Positions 16,980 through 25,572 of a stretch of 64,000 nt of DNA are shown piece by piece; positions within the stretch are counted from its first letter, which is position 1, and each line of letters opens with the position of its first letter. Both the position numbers and the translations under genes were made by a program. A model generated the notes under the pieces. It was not told the origin of the DNA and searched no databases. It saw only the letters and a list, made by a program, of their open reading frames with translations. Source of the stretch: Methylovirgula sp. 4M-Z18 (lineage in GTDB: Bacteria; Pseudomonadota; Alphaproteobacteria; Rhizobiales; Beijerinckiaceae); NCBI RefSeq assembly GCF_037890675.1, contig NZ_CP149574.1:2890874-2954873 (forward strand). The letters are read 5' to 3'.

Positions 16980-17744
16980 ATGCTTTCCAACCAGCGGCAG
17001 AAAGAAATTCTGCAGGTTGTTAAAGAACGTGGCACGTATAAAATTACCGACCTCGCCGAACGGTTCTCGGTTTCCACCGAGACCATTCGGCGAAATCTGA
17101 AATCGCTTGCAGATAAAGGGCTGGTCGCAAAATTTCACGGTGGCGTTACGTTGCCGACGGCCGAGGACGAACCTCCGTTTCAGCGCCGCATGCAATTGAA
17201 TCGAGAACAGAAGCAACGGGTCGCGGCGGCGGCGGTCGCGCTCATCCGCGACGGCGATTCGCTGATCCTGGACAGCGGGACGACGACCTCTTACGTCGCC
17301 GATGCCCTCGCCAACCACACCGGCCTCGTCATTGTCACAAACTCGGCGGATGTCGCCTGCCGGCTCGCATCGCGCAATGACAATCGCGTCTTTCTCGCGG
17401 GCGGCGAAATCTCACCGGAGGGCCTTGCCGCCTTCAGCGCGACGGCCATCACTTTCTTGCGGCAGTTCCGGGTCCGCTACACGTTGTTGACGGTCGCCGG
17501 TATCAGCGATCGCGGCGATTTTGCGCATTTCCACTTATGGGAAGCCGAGTTCGCCCAAGCGGCGATCGAGCAAGCGGACGAAACCTGGGTCATTGCCGAC
17601 CACAGCAAATTCGGCCGCAATGCCCCGGTCAGATTGGGCTCTCTCGACGATGTCACGGCGATCATCACCGACCAGCCGCCGCCCGCGTCCTTTGCCGAGC
17701 AATGTGCGCTCAAGAACGTCGCGATCTGCCTGCCGCCCGACTGA
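16980..17744 (+). CDS. DeoR-family transcriptional regulator
   Basis: A 254-residue DeoR-type repressor. The N-terminal helix-turn-helix (residues 5-58) contains YKITDLAERFSVSTETIRRNL, and the DeoR signature continues with LADKGLVAKFHGGVTLP. The C-terminal sensor domain has LDSGTTTSYVADAL and VITNSADVA, the phosphosugar-isomerase-like fold that binds sugar phosphates, and ends with IADHSKFGRNAP. The start at 16980 is set by GAGGGA 6 bases upstream; in-frame ATG 16956 and GTG 16857 lack a site. No sugar operon adjoins it, so its target is either itself or unlinked. Confidence 0.88.
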   Translation: MLSNQRQKEILQVVKERGTYKITDLAERFSVSTETIRRNLKSLADKGLVAKFHGGVTLPTAEDEPPFQRRMQLNREQKQRVAAAAVALIRDGDSLILDSGTTTSYVADALANHTGLVIVTNSADVACRLASRNDNRVFLAGGEISPEGLAAFSATAITFLRQFRVRYTLLTVAGISDRGDFAHFHLWEAEFAQAAIEQADETWVIADHSKFGRNAPVRLGSLDDVTAIITDQPPPASFAEQCALKNVAICLPPD

Positions 17745-17791
17745 GCGTGGTGACCATTTAACCTGTGGCCGGATGGCGTCAAAGTAGCCGA

Positions 17792-19195
17792 TCAGACAAT
17801 TGCCGGCGGCAGCTGCATGGCACCGGCGAGCACATGCGCCAAAAGTTTCAAGCCCTGTTCAAGCGCCGGCTGACTCGCCGACGCGCCAAGCGAAATGCGC
17901 AAGGCGTTGGGCGGAGCCCCCACGGCAAAGGCGCCGCTGGTGACCACCGACAGGCCGGCCTGCCGCGCGGCCTGTCCAAAATCCTTGGTCTGCCAGTCAG
18001 GCGACAAATGCAGCCAGAGGTGATGTCCTTGCGGATGGGCCCAAAAGTCGAAGCCACTGAGCACGCGGGCCGCAAGCTGTTGACGCGAAGCACTTTCCGC
18101 GCGCACGGCTTCGGTCAAGGCGGTCAACGTGCCGTCCTGGATCCAGCGGGTCGCAAGTCCCGTCATCAAAGGCGGCGCCATCAGGTGCGTGGCGCGAATG
18201 TCGCCGGCAAGCTGCAGAGCGCCCTCCACTTGGGGCGCCACGACATAGGCCACCCGCAAGGCGGGCGTCGCGCATTTCGCCAAAGTCGCAATATGCCATG
18301 TGATGTCCGGCGCGAGCGCCGCGAAGGGCGTCACCGGATCGAGCGGCAGGGCGCCATAGGCGTCGTCCTCGATCAGTGTGACGTCAAAACGGCGGGCGAT
18401 ACGGACGATATCGTCGCGCCGCGCCGCCGGCAAAGTCGCGGTGGTCGGATTGTCGATATGCGGGATGAGATACAGCGCTTCCGGCCGGTGCGCGGCGCAG
18501 GACTCCTCGAACGCGGCTGGAACGATGCCTTGCGCATCATAGGCAAGGCCGATCAGCGTGCGGCCTTGCCGCTGGGCGAGCGCGAGCAGGCCCGGATAGG
18601 TCACGGCCGCGCAGGCGATTGGTCCGACGCGCGGCAGGGCTGCAGACAAAATACCGGACAAAGCAGCCTGCGCCCCCGACGTCACGAGTAGCCGATCGAG
18701 TTCGAGGGTGCCGACCCGTCCTTGCAGGAACTGCGCACCCGCGAGCCGGTCGGCGGCCACCCCCATGCTGCTGTGATATTGCAATTGCAGGAGTCCGAAG
18801 GGCGAGGCGAGCAGCGCATCGAGGCCGTCGCGAATACGCTCGCGCAACAAGGCGCCCGCCGGCTGTGGCGGCATGTTCATGCTGAGATCGACGATTCCAG
18901 CCGGATCGGCCGATGCCGCATAACGCTCCTTAACCGGCGCGCGGACAAAGCTGCCGCGCTTGGTATGTCCTTCCACGAGCCCCTGGCGGCGCACTTCGTT
19001 GAACGCCCGGGTGATGGTCGTGAGATCGACCTGGAACGCCTTGGCCAAATCACGCTGGGCCGGCAGACGGGCGCCCGGCGCGAGCCGGCCGGCGTGAATG
19101 TCGGCGATCAGCGCCTGGGCGATCGCCAGATATTTCGGCATGCCGTCAACAACGGGCGGCGGCGTCCATTCGCGATTCTTATTTTTGTCTTGCAT
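17792..19195 (-). CDS. MocR-family regulator (GntR helix-turn-helix fused to aminotransferase-like domain)
   Basis: A 467-residue MocR protein. Residues 18-90 form a GntR winged helix (LPAQRDLAKAFQVDLTTITRAFNEV, wing HTKRGSFV). The rest is a fold-type I PLP domain with IEDDAYGAL and the putative Schiff-base lysine in TLAKCATPALRVAYV. The region between its start and the divergent DUF983 gene has a CATACAAT site at 19203-19210 and a 12-bp-arm inverted repeat at 19332-19358 ending in the same CATACAAT, good candidates for its binding sites. MocR proteins usually control a divergent gene; here that would be the DUF983 gene. Confidence 0.88.
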   Translation of the reverse strand: MQDKNKNREWTPPPVVDGMPKYLAIAQALIADIHAGRLAPGARLPAQRDLAKAFQVDLTTITRAFNEVRRQGLVEGHTKRGSFVRAPVKERYAASADPAGIVDLSMNMPPQPAGALLRERIRDGLDALLASPFGLLQLQYHSSMGVAADRLAGAQFLQGRVGTLELDRLLVTSGAQAALSGILSAALPRVGPIACAAVTYPGLLALAQRQGRTLIGLAYDAQGIVPAAFEESCAAHRPEALYLIPHIDNPTTATLPAARRDDIVRIARRFDVTLIEDDAYGALPLDPVTPFAALAPDITWHIATLAKCATPALRVAYVVAPQVEGALQLAGDIRATHLMAPPLMTGLATRWIQDGTLTALTEAVRAESASRQQLAARVLSGFDFWAHPQGHHLWLHLSPDWQTKDFGQAARQAGLSVVTSGAFAVGAPPNALRISLGASASQPALEQGLKLLAHVLAGAMQLPPAIV

Positions 19196-19331
19196 TTATC
19201 TTCATACAATACCATAAAGCGATCATGAAGCGCTTCATCGAGCGAATTCTCGCCAAAACCTGGTCATCTTTGACCGATTCTCAGCGCAAATTCACCCCTG
19301 TAGCGAATCCCCAGATTGAATCATAAACTAG

Positions 19332-19358
19332 ATTGTATGGATTTACAATCCATACAAT
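19332..19358. promoter_or_regulatory. 27-bp inverted repeat, candidate MocR operator
   Basis: Arms 19332-19343 and 19347-19358 are perfect 12-bp reverse complements separated by TAC. The right arm ends CATACAAT, which recurs at 19203-19210 next to the MocR start. The repeat lies 26 bp upstream of the DUF983 ATG, so binding would block or recruit at that promoter. Length, AT-rich character and repetition suit a MocR dimer with paired sites. Confidence 0.6.
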
Positions 19359-19383
19359 AAGCCAAAACAAAATGGTGATCATC

Positions 19384-19803
19384 ATGGACCAGCTTCCTGC
19401 CACCACACGATCAATTATCCGCACCGGATTGCGCTGCCGCTGCCCGCGCTGCGGCGAAGGCAGATTGTTTCAAGGCTTTCTGAAGATCGCGCCGAAATGC
19501 GAGGTCTGCGGCCTCGATTATTCCTTCGCCGATCCGGCCGACGGGCCGGCCTTCTTCGTCATGATGATCATGGCCTTTCCGGTGACGGGCCTTGGCATGT
19601 GGATCGAACTCACCTATTCGCCCCCGTTCTGGGTGCATCTCGTGACGACATTTCCCTTTCTTCTCTTGGCCTGCATTCCGATTTTGCGGCCCTTCAAGGG
19701 TCTGCTGATCGCGAGCCAATATATCAACAAGGCCGAAGAAGGCCGGCTCGCGCCGCCGCCTTCCCAGGCCGAGATGGGGCATGGCGTTCTGGGGCATCGC
19801 TGA
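19384..19803 (+). CDS. DUF983 membrane protein
   Basis: A 139-residue protein. N-terminal zinc-ribbon-like part with CPRCGEGRLFQGFLK and CEVCGLDYSFADPADGPAFF, followed by two hydrophobic spans (VMMIMAFPVTGLGMWIEL and HLVTTFPFLLLACIPILRPF). This is the DUF983 layout, common in alphaproteobacteria and of unknown function. ATG at 19384 starts the conserved part; an earlier ATG at 19372 and the frame through the palindrome are less likely. It diverges from the MocR gene with an operator-like palindrome between them. Confidence 0.85.
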   Translation: MDQLPATTRSIIRTGLRCRCPRCGEGRLFQGFLKIAPKCEVCGLDYSFADPADGPAFFVMMIMAFPVTGLGMWIELTYSPPFWVHLVTTFPFLLLACIPILRPFKGLLIASQYINKAEEGRLAPPPSQAEMGHGVLGHR

Positions 19804-19893
19804 AGACGCATCGCGAGGCCGAAGGGCAGCAATTTTGCGTTCCGGCCCGCTTCCGGCTATTGAGTAGGGCCCAAGGCAGCAACGGACCTTCCC

Positions 19894-20685
19894 ATGCCCG
19901 GTGACCCCGGACCTTCCTCTCGCGTGCAAAAAATCGCATTTTTGTCGAGCGGCACCGACGAGGCTGACACGGCGCTGCGCCATCTGGTGCATCGCTACGG
20001 CAATATGCCCACCACCGACGCGGACGTGATCGTGGCGCTCGGCGGCGACGGTCTGATGCTGCAGACCCTGCACCGGTTCATGGATAAGGGAACGCCGATC
20101 TACGGCATGAATCGCGGCTCGGTCGGCTTTCTGATGAACGAATTTCGCGAGGACAGCCTGCTTGAGCGCCTACAGGCGGCGAAGCCCTCGGTCATCCATC
20201 CGCTCGTGATGCGCGCGCTCAGTCTGAGCGGTGAGACGCAGGTCAGTCGGGCCATCAATGAAGTGTCGCTGCTGCGGCAATCGTATCAGGCGGCGAAATT
20301 GCGTATTTCCGTCGACGGCAAGGAGCGGCTGGCGGAATTGATCGCGGACGGGGTGCTGGTCGCCACGCCAGCCGGTTCGACCGCCTATAACCTTTCCGCC
20401 AACGGACCGATTCTGCCGCTGAACGCGCCCCTGATGGCGCTGACGCCGCTATCCGCCTTCAGGCCGCGGCGCTGGCGCGGCGCCCTGGTGCCCGACCGCG
20501 CCAAAGTCACCGTCGACGTGCTGGAAGCGGACAAGCGCCCCATCGCCGCCGTCGCCGATCATTTCGAGATCAAGGCCGTCGTGCAGGTCGATGTGGAGAT
20601 GGACCATTCCACCCGCCTCACGCTTCTGCACGACCCCGGCCACTCGTTGGACGAACGCATTTTGCGTGAGCAATTCGGCGTTTGA
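19894..20685 (+). CDS. nadK: NAD kinase
   Basis: ATP-NAD kinase of 263 residues, cytosolic, making NADP from NAD. Visible signatures are [10 protein letters not shown] (GGDG with the catalytic Asp), [23 protein letters not shown] and [18 protein letters not shown]. Length matches short alphaproteobacterial NadK proteins. The start at 19894 has no strong ribosome-binding site, so an internal start cannot be excluded, but residues from KIAFLSSG on are clearly NadK. The repeat element at 20689-20811 begins within 4 bp of its stop. Confidence 0.93.
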   Translation: MPGDPGPSSRVQKIAFLSSGTDEADTALRHLVHRYGNMPTTDADVIVALGGDGLMLQTLHRFMDKGTPIYGMNRGSVGFLMNEFREDSLLERLQAAKPSVIHPLVMRALSLSGETQVSRAINEVSLLRQSYQAAKLRISVDGKERLAELIADGVLVATPAGSTAYNLSANGPILPLNAPLMALTPLSAFRPRRWRGALVPDRAKVTVDVLEADKRPIAAVADHFEIKAVVQVDVEMDHSTRLTLLHDPGHSLDERILREQFGV

Positions 20686-20688
20686 TGC

Positions 20689-20811
20689 TAGAGAATTTTC
20701 CAGAAAAGTTGCGCGACTTTTCGATTAAGAACCAGCGGTCCGCGCAGCGAAAATGCGACAACACTAAGAAGTAGAGCATTTTGCGATTCTGAAAGAACGC
20801 AAAATGCTCTA
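20689..20811 (+). repeat. Dispersed two-part repeat, copy 1 (elements A and B adjacent)
   Basis: Element A spans 20689-20753 and is nearly the same as 62207-62270 (about 57 of 64 positions by eye) and, inverted, as 58012-58050. Element B at 20772-20811 is a perfect 14-bp stem (20772-20785 / 20798-20811) around the loop ATTCTGAAAGAA. Relatives of B lie at 62821-62858 and, inverted, at 57955-57982. B could also end nadK transcription, although no U-run follows. Confidence 0.75.
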
Positions 20812-20875
20812 AGAATCAGGCAGTATCCGGCTCTCTCGCGGAGACGGAAAAAACGCGGCCAGAAGGAATCGGTCC

Positions 20876-21376
20876 ATGTCGACGCCCCATCCCCGCGGCG
20901 GTTTATATTATGAAGATTTCGAGGTCGGTCATATTTTCATCCATCGCCTGACGCGCACCGTGACGCAGATGGACAATATGCTGTTTTCCAACATGACACT
21001 GAATCCGCAGCCCTTGCATATCGACGCGCATTTCTGCGCGACCGAAACCGAATGGGGCAAGCCGCTGATGAATTCGCTGTTCACGCTCGGACTCATGATC
21101 GGCATTTCGGTGAACGACACCACGGTCGGCACGACGATCGCCAATCTCGGCATGAACGACGTCAAATTCCCGGCCCCGGTTTTTGAAGGCGATACCGTGC
21201 ATTGCACGACGGAAGTGCTGGGCAAGCGCGAGTCGAAATCGCGGCTCAACGCGGGGCTCGTGGAATTTCATCATCGCGCCTTCAATCAGCACAACACGCT
21301 CGTCGCCGAATGCCGCCGGCAGGCTTTCATGCTGAAGCGTCCTGTGGCGACGGGCCAAATCGTCAATCCGGTTTAG
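20876..21376 (+). CDS. MaoC-family dehydratase/hydratase
   Basis: A 166-residue hotdog-fold MaoC-type (R)-specific enoyl-CoA hydratase-like protein. The N-terminal YYEDFEVGHIFIHRLTRTVTQMDNMLFSNMTLNPQPLHID has the hydratase dyad region (Asn/Asp and His), and FPAPVFEGDTVHCTTEVLGKRESKSR is typical. AGGA lies 7 bases before the ATG. It is followed 9 bp later by a CitE/malyl-CoA lyase-like gene, a combination found in mesaconyl-CoA/methylmalyl-CoA metabolism and other acyl-CoA routes. A related role is likely, with the exact acyl-CoA unknown. Confidence 0.83.
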   Translation: MSTPHPRGGLYYEDFEVGHIFIHRLTRTVTQMDNMLFSNMTLNPQPLHIDAHFCATETEWGKPLMNSLFTLGLMIGISVNDTTVGTTIANLGMNDVKFPAPVFEGDTVHCTTEVLGKRESKSRLNAGLVEFHHRAFNQHNTLVAECRRQAFMLKRPVATGQIVNPV

Positions 21377-21385
21377 GGTTTTTTG

Positions 21386-22270
21386 ATGCGCTCATTGCTT
21401 TTCGTACCCGGCGACAGCGAAAAGAAGTTGCAAAAGGCGCTGTCTTCCGGCGCGGACGCGTTGCTCATCGATCTCGAAGACTCGGTGGCCGCGAGCAACA
21501 AATCTCAGGCGCGGGTGATTGCGGCAGCCTTTCTGGCTGAGGCCAAAAAACTTAAGCCCCATCCGATTTTATTCGTGCGCGTCAACGCGCTCGACACCGG
21601 CCTGACCGATGCCGATCTCGACGCGGTGATGGTGCATGCGCCGGACGGCATCATGCTGCCGAAAAGCCTGTCCGGCCAATCGGTCCAGCATCTTGCCGCC
21701 AAGCTTGCCGTGCGCGAGGCAGAAAACAATTTGCCCGACGGCTCGACGGGAATCATTGCGATCGCCACCGAAACGGCGTCCTCTTTGTTCCATATGGGCA
21801 CCTATGCCGGGGCGAGCCGCAGGCTCATTGCATTGACATGGGGCGCCGAAGATCTCTCCGCCGATATCGGTGCGGAAACCAGCCGTCTGAGCGACGGTTC
21901 GCTCGCGGCACCCTATCAGCTCGCGCGCACGCTGACGCTACTCGCCGCGACAAATGCCGGCGTTTCGGCGATCGACTCGATCCGCGCCGATTTTCGCGAC
22001 GCGGCGGCCCTGCGCATCGAATGCGAAGCGGCGCGGCGCGACGGCTTCACCGGCAAAATGGCGATCCATCCGGCGCAGGTCGCCACGATCAACGAAATCT
22101 TCACGCCGTCACCCGCCGCCGTGGCGCAGGCAGAAAAAATTGTCGCCGCCTTTCGCGCTCAACCCGATGCGGGTGTGGTCGCCCTGGACGACGAAATGTT
22201 CGACCTGCCGCATTTGCGCCGCGCCGAACGCATATTGGCGCGGGCTGAATTAAATGCACCCTCAACGTAG
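21386..22270 (+). CDS. HpcH/CitE-family CoA ester lyase (malyl-CoA lyase / citrate lyase beta-like)
   Basis: A 294-residue CitE-like TIM barrel. LFVPGDSEKKLQKALSSGAD and LLIDLEDSV form the N-terminal signature, followed by FVRVNAL (arginine), IMLPKS, IATETASS with the metal-binding glutamate, and WGAEDLSADIG. The C-terminal GFTGKMAIHPAQVATINEIF is standard. Such enzymes cleave (S)-malyl-CoA, beta-methylmalyl-CoA or citramalyl-CoA, or hydrolyse malyl-CoA. ATG at 21386 gives MRSLLFVPG; the TTG one codon before is unnecessary. It forms an operon with the MaoC gene upstream. Confidence 0.85.
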   Translation: MRSLLFVPGDSEKKLQKALSSGADALLIDLEDSVAASNKSQARVIAAAFLAEAKKLKPHPILFVRVNALDTGLTDADLDAVMVHAPDGIMLPKSLSGQSVQHLAAKLAVREAENNLPDGSTGIIAIATETASSLFHMGTYAGASRRLIALTWGAEDLSADIGAETSRLSDGSLAAPYQLARTLTLLAATNAGVSAIDSIRADFRDAAALRIECEAARRDGFTGKMAIHPAQVATINEIFTPSPAAVAQAEKIVAAFRAQPDAGVVALDDEMFDLPHLRRAERILARAELNAPST

Positions 22271-22551
22271 TTCGGGCCAGCGGTGAGGCCCCGCCGGCAT
22301 CGGGGAAGGCGGCGGGGAAGGGGGAAAAGCGAGACGGTTTTGAGGTAGAAATAGGTGCTCTTATTTTGCCATGCGTGAGTGATTTCACGGATCGGCGTCC
22401 GCCTGGCATCATTGTGCGCCTATTCAGCTTCGCTGCGAGGCATTTCCGTGCATTTTGCTCGACGACGCCTTTCGGCAAGCGTATCCTTTGCCCTTCTTGA
22501 CGCTTCAGCCACGGCGGCGTGCGCCGGTACAGGTCTTCAAGGGAGGATAGT

Positions 22552-23157
22552 ATGAGCTATCATCTGGAAGGTCGTCTGCTCGAAGTATGCAATTGCAACG
22601 TTTTGTGCCCCTGCTGGATTGGCGAAGATCCGGACCGCGGCACCTGCGACACCATCGTCGCTTGGCACGTCGACAAAGGCACGATCGACGGCGTCGAAGT
22701 CGGCGGCAATACCGTTGCTTGCGTCGCCCATGTTCCCGGCAATATTCTGCAAGGCAACTGGTCTGCTGCGATCTTTGTCGACGACAAAGCTTCGAAAGAG
22801 CAGGAGGAGGCGCTGCTCAGCGTCTATAGCGGCAAGGCGGGCGGGCCTGTCGCCGAACTTGTCAAACTCATCGGCTCGATCGTCTCGGTCGAGCGTGCGC
22901 CAATCCAGTTTAACGTGGCCAACGGCAGGGGCGTCATCGAGATCGGCAAAGATTATTATGCCGAACTCCAGCCTTATCTCGACGCAACCGGCAGCCGCCA
23001 GACCACACTGTCCGACACCGTGTTCTCGACTGTACCAGGTGCGCCGGTCTTCGTCGGCAAGGCCCCGACCTACCGCTCTAAGAATGCGGCGCTCGGTATC
23101 GATCTCGACATCAAAAATCACAATGCGCTGCAAAGCACGTTCGTTTTTGACGGATGA
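22552..23157 (+). CDS. DUF1326 domain protein
   Basis: A 201-residue soluble protein of the DUF1326 family. The conserved N-terminus is cysteine-rich: CNCNVLCPCW near residues 13-22, then GEDPDRGTCD, a pattern that could bind metal or form a redox centre. The rest is beta-rich. GGGAGGAT lies just upstream of the ATG and fixes the start. It overlaps the DUF2182 membrane-protein gene by 4 bp (ATGA), and that in turn overlaps an EamA transporter gene, forming a tight three-gene operon. DUF1326 and DUF2182 are recurrent neighbours of unknown function. Confidence 0.88.
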   Translation: MSYHLEGRLLEVCNCNVLCPCWIGEDPDRGTCDTIVAWHVDKGTIDGVEVGGNTVACVAHVPGNILQGNWSAAIFVDDKASKEQEEALLSVYSGKAGGPVAELVKLIGSIVSVERAPIQFNVANGRGVIEIGKDYYAELQPYLDATGSRQTTLSDTVFSTVPGAPVFVGKAPTYRSKNAALGIDLDIKNHNALQSTFVFDG

Positions 23158-23984
23158 GCGCCCTTAGCGGCGCTGACGCGTCACGCGCCCGCCCGTCCAG
23201 CGCCCTTCGGCATCGTCGCGTGTTCCTCCCGGTGATCGTCGCACTGGCGCTGTCGGCGTGGGCCGCGCTCTGGGCATGGGGACGCAGTCCTTACGCCGGC
23301 TATCTCGACCACAGCGACATCGTGGCGTCGGGTCCAGCGGCGTTTTTGTGCCGCATGGTTCCGGGCGGCAATGTCATCGTGCCCGCCACACTCTATGCCG
23401 CCGCGTGGGTATTGATGACCGTGGCGATGATGCTGCCGACCACATTGCCTCTGTTCGGCATCTTCGATCGCTTGACCGCGCTGCGCCGGGACCATGGGCG
23501 CCTCATGCTGTTGCTCGGGTTTGGCTATCTGACCATATGGGGCGCATTCGGCCTCCTCGCGCATCTGCTGCATGGCCTGCTCCTGTTCCTAGTCGGAAGC
23601 TGGCCCGGGCTCGCGTGGAATGGTTGGCTGATTGGCGCCGCGACCATAGCCATGGCCGGCGCCTTTCAATTCAGCGGCCTCAAGCGCCGATGTCTCGAAA
23701 AGTGCCGCATCCCGCTCAGCTTCGTCATCGAACATTGGCGCGGTCGATCGACTTCGTGGCATGCGTATCGGCTTGGCGCGCACCACGGTTTGTTTTGCGT
23801 CGGCTGTTGCTGGGCGCTGATGCTCCTGATGTTTGTGGTCGGCGCCGGCAGTCTTGGTTGGATGCTGGCGCTCGCCGTGGTCATGGCCATCGAAAAGAAC
23901 GTGCCCTGGGGTGTTCATCTCGGCGCGCCGCTTGGCATTGCGCTTCTGTCTTGGGCTACGTTTCTGGTGGCGACCCAGCCATGA
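23154..23984 (+). CDS. DUF2182 membrane protein
   Basis: A 276-residue inner-membrane protein annotated in databases as a predicted metal-binding membrane protein (DUF2182). Six or so hydrophobic spans are visible, with family motifs MTVAMMLPTTLPL, FQFSGLKRRCLEKCRIP, and HGLFCVGCCWALMLLMFVVG. The paired cysteines in RRCLEKCR and CVGCCW are conserved features that could hold a metal or disulfide. It overlaps the genes on both sides by 4 bp. With DUF1326 it likely forms one functional unit at the cytoplasmic membrane. Confidence 0.88.
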   Translation: MSALSGADASRARPSSALRHRRVFLPVIVALALSAWAALWAWGRSPYAGYLDHSDIVASGPAAFLCRMVPGGNVIVPATLYAAAWVLMTVAMMLPTTLPLFGIFDRLTALRRDHGRLMLLLGFGYLTIWGAFGLLAHLLHGLLLFLVGSWPGLAWNGWLIGAATIAMAGAFQFSGLKRRCLEKCRIPLSFVIEHWRGRSTSWHAYRLGAHHGLFCVGCCWALMLLMFVVGAGSLGWMLALAVVMAIEKNVPWGVHLGAPLGIALLSWATFLVATQP

Positions 23985-24907
23985 CACGACCACCCGACAG
24001 CGCCGGATCTGAGGTGGCCATGCAAGACGCGCACGCAAATCCGTTGAACTGGCAGACGATGGCCCTTGTCGCGCTGACGATGATGGCGTTTGCCGCCAAT
24101 TCGCTGCTGTGCCGGATCGCGTTGCGGCAGGAGATTATCGACGCGGCGAGCTTTGCCAGCGTCAGGCTGGTCGCCGGGGCGATCACCCTTCTGCTGATCG
24201 TGCGGGCCAGGGCGAGCCCGCCATACGCCGGTGGCGGCGAGTGGCTCGCAGCGACAATGCTGTTCACCTATGTCGTGTTTTTTTCCTTCGCCTATCTCAC
24301 TCTGCCCGCCGGCACGGGGGCATTGATTTTATTTGGCGGCGTGCACCTCACCATGTTCAGCGCGGGTCTGTACATGGGTGAAAAATTCGGGGCCATCGCC
24401 TGGCTCGGCCTAGCCTTGGCCGTCTCGGGGCTTGTCTATCTCGTCTCGCCGGGCGTCGCCGCGCCGGCGCCGCTCGGCGCCGCAATGATGGCGATTGCCG
24501 GCGTGTCATGGGGCGTGTATTCGCTGCGTGGCCGCGGTGTCGCCGACCCGCTGGCGGCGACAGCCGGCAATTTCCTGCGCGCGGCACCGCTCGCCCTGGC
24601 TTCGAGCGTGATTTTGATCGCACGCGCCCACACCGACGCAACCGGATTCATCCTGGCCCTGACCTCGGGCGCGCTGACATCCGGCGTCGGCTATGCCATC
24701 TGGTATGCCGCGCTGCGCAGGCTTTCCGCCACCCGCGCCGCAACCGTGCAATTGTCCGTGCCGCTGATTGCCGCCTTCGGCGGCGTCGCCCTTTTGTCGG
24801 AAGCCATCACGCCGCGCCTGCTCGTGTCGTCGGCGGCGATCCTCGGCGGCATTGCCCTGGTCCTGGCAAGCAAGGCGCACCGTAAACCTGAACGGCGCCC
24901 CGTGTGA
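23981..24907 (+). CDS. EamA/DMT-family transporter
   Basis: Ten-span drug/metabolite transporter of 308 residues, two EamA halves. The first half starts ALVALTMMAFAANSLLCRIAL and the second AAMMAIAGVSWGVYSLRGRG. ATG at 23981 overlaps the DUF2182 stop (ATGA); MQDAHAN at 24020 is an alternative start. A longer frame through this gene from 23258 is a shadow of DUF2182. Substrate is unknown. Third gene of the DUF1326-DUF2182 operon, which may hint at a linked export or uptake step. Confidence 0.85.
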   Translation: MTRPPDSAGSEVAMQDAHANPLNWQTMALVALTMMAFAANSLLCRIALRQEIIDAASFASVRLVAGAITLLLIVRARASPPYAGGGEWLAATMLFTYVVFFSFAYLTLPAGTGALILFGGVHLTMFSAGLYMGEKFGAIAWLGLALAVSGLVYLVSPGVAAPAPLGAAMMAIAGVSWGVYSLRGRGVADPLAATAGNFLRAAPLALASSVILIARAHTDATGFILALTSGALTSGVGYAIWYAALRRLSATRAATVQLSVPLIAAFGGVALLSEAITPRLLVSSAAILGGIALVLASKAHRKPERRPV

Positions 24908-24941
24908 ATTTGCGCGGTGGTCGCTGCGTTTTCGTCGCGGG

Positions 24942-25550
24942 CTATGCTTTCGTTGGCCGCGAAAGCTCGAAAACCGTATCGACCACGGCATAATCGGCAT
25001 AACCGCAGCGGGCGATGGGCTGCGCCGCAGCCGTGTCGAAACGGCCGTCCTTGAGATAGGCATCGTCGATGTGAACGCCGACAACCTGGCCCAGAACGAG
25101 ATAGGCGCCCACGCTCGCTCCCCGCAGATCTTTCAGGTCGATGATCTGCAACAATTTGCATTCCAACGCGCAGGGGCTTGCCGCAACACGCGGCACATTC
25201 ACGATTTCCGATTCGGCCATGACGAGGCCGGCATGGGCGAATTCGTTCTCGCCGCGCGGCAAGGGCGCCGAGGTCCGGTTCATCGCATCGCGCAGGGCGA
25301 AGGTCGCCATGTTCCACACGAACTCTCCGGACTCGGCGATGAAGGCGAGGCTGTCCTTCCGCCCCTCGCTGGAGAAGCCCAGGATCCCGGGCCGCGAGGC
25401 AAAGGCGTTGAAGAAGCTGTAGGGAGCGAGATTGACGTCGCCCTTCAATGAGCGCGACGAGACCCACCCGACCGGGCGCGGCGTGATCATCGCTTTGAAC
25501 GGGTCGTGCGGCAGAAGGCTCTTATCGCGGGCTTCGGGTTCATAGAACAT
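24942..25550 (-). CDS. Flavin reductase family protein (FMN-binding split barrel)
   Basis: A 202-residue DIM6/NTAB-type flavin reductase-like protein. The start FKAMITPRPVGWVSSRSLKGDVNLAPYSFFNAFASRPGILGFS is the conserved FMN-binding part of this family. The rest includes HAGLVMAESEIVNVPRVAASPCALEC. These proteins reduce flavins or act as NADH:FMN oxidoreductases for monooxygenases; no oxygenase gene adjoins. It is 22 bp downstream of a nitroreductase gene on the same strand, so the two flavoproteins are probably cotranscribed. Confidence 0.85.
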   Translation of the reverse strand: MFYEPEARDKSLLPHDPFKAMITPRPVGWVSSRSLKGDVNLAPYSFFNAFASRPGILGFSSEGRKDSLAFIAESGEFVWNMATFALRDAMNRTSAPLPRGENEFAHAGLVMAESEIVNVPRVAASPCALECKLLQIIDLKDLRGASVGAYLVLGQVVGVHIDDAYLKDGRFDTAAAQPIARCGYADYAVVDTVFELSRPTKA

Positions 25551-25572
25551 AGGGCTGCCTCAGATCCTGGCC

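Noticed and set aside
22281-22320. CCCCGCCG/CGGCGGGG repeat after the CitE-like gene as a terminator
   Set aside because: 13-base loop and no U-run on either strand; GC-rich chance pairing is likely.
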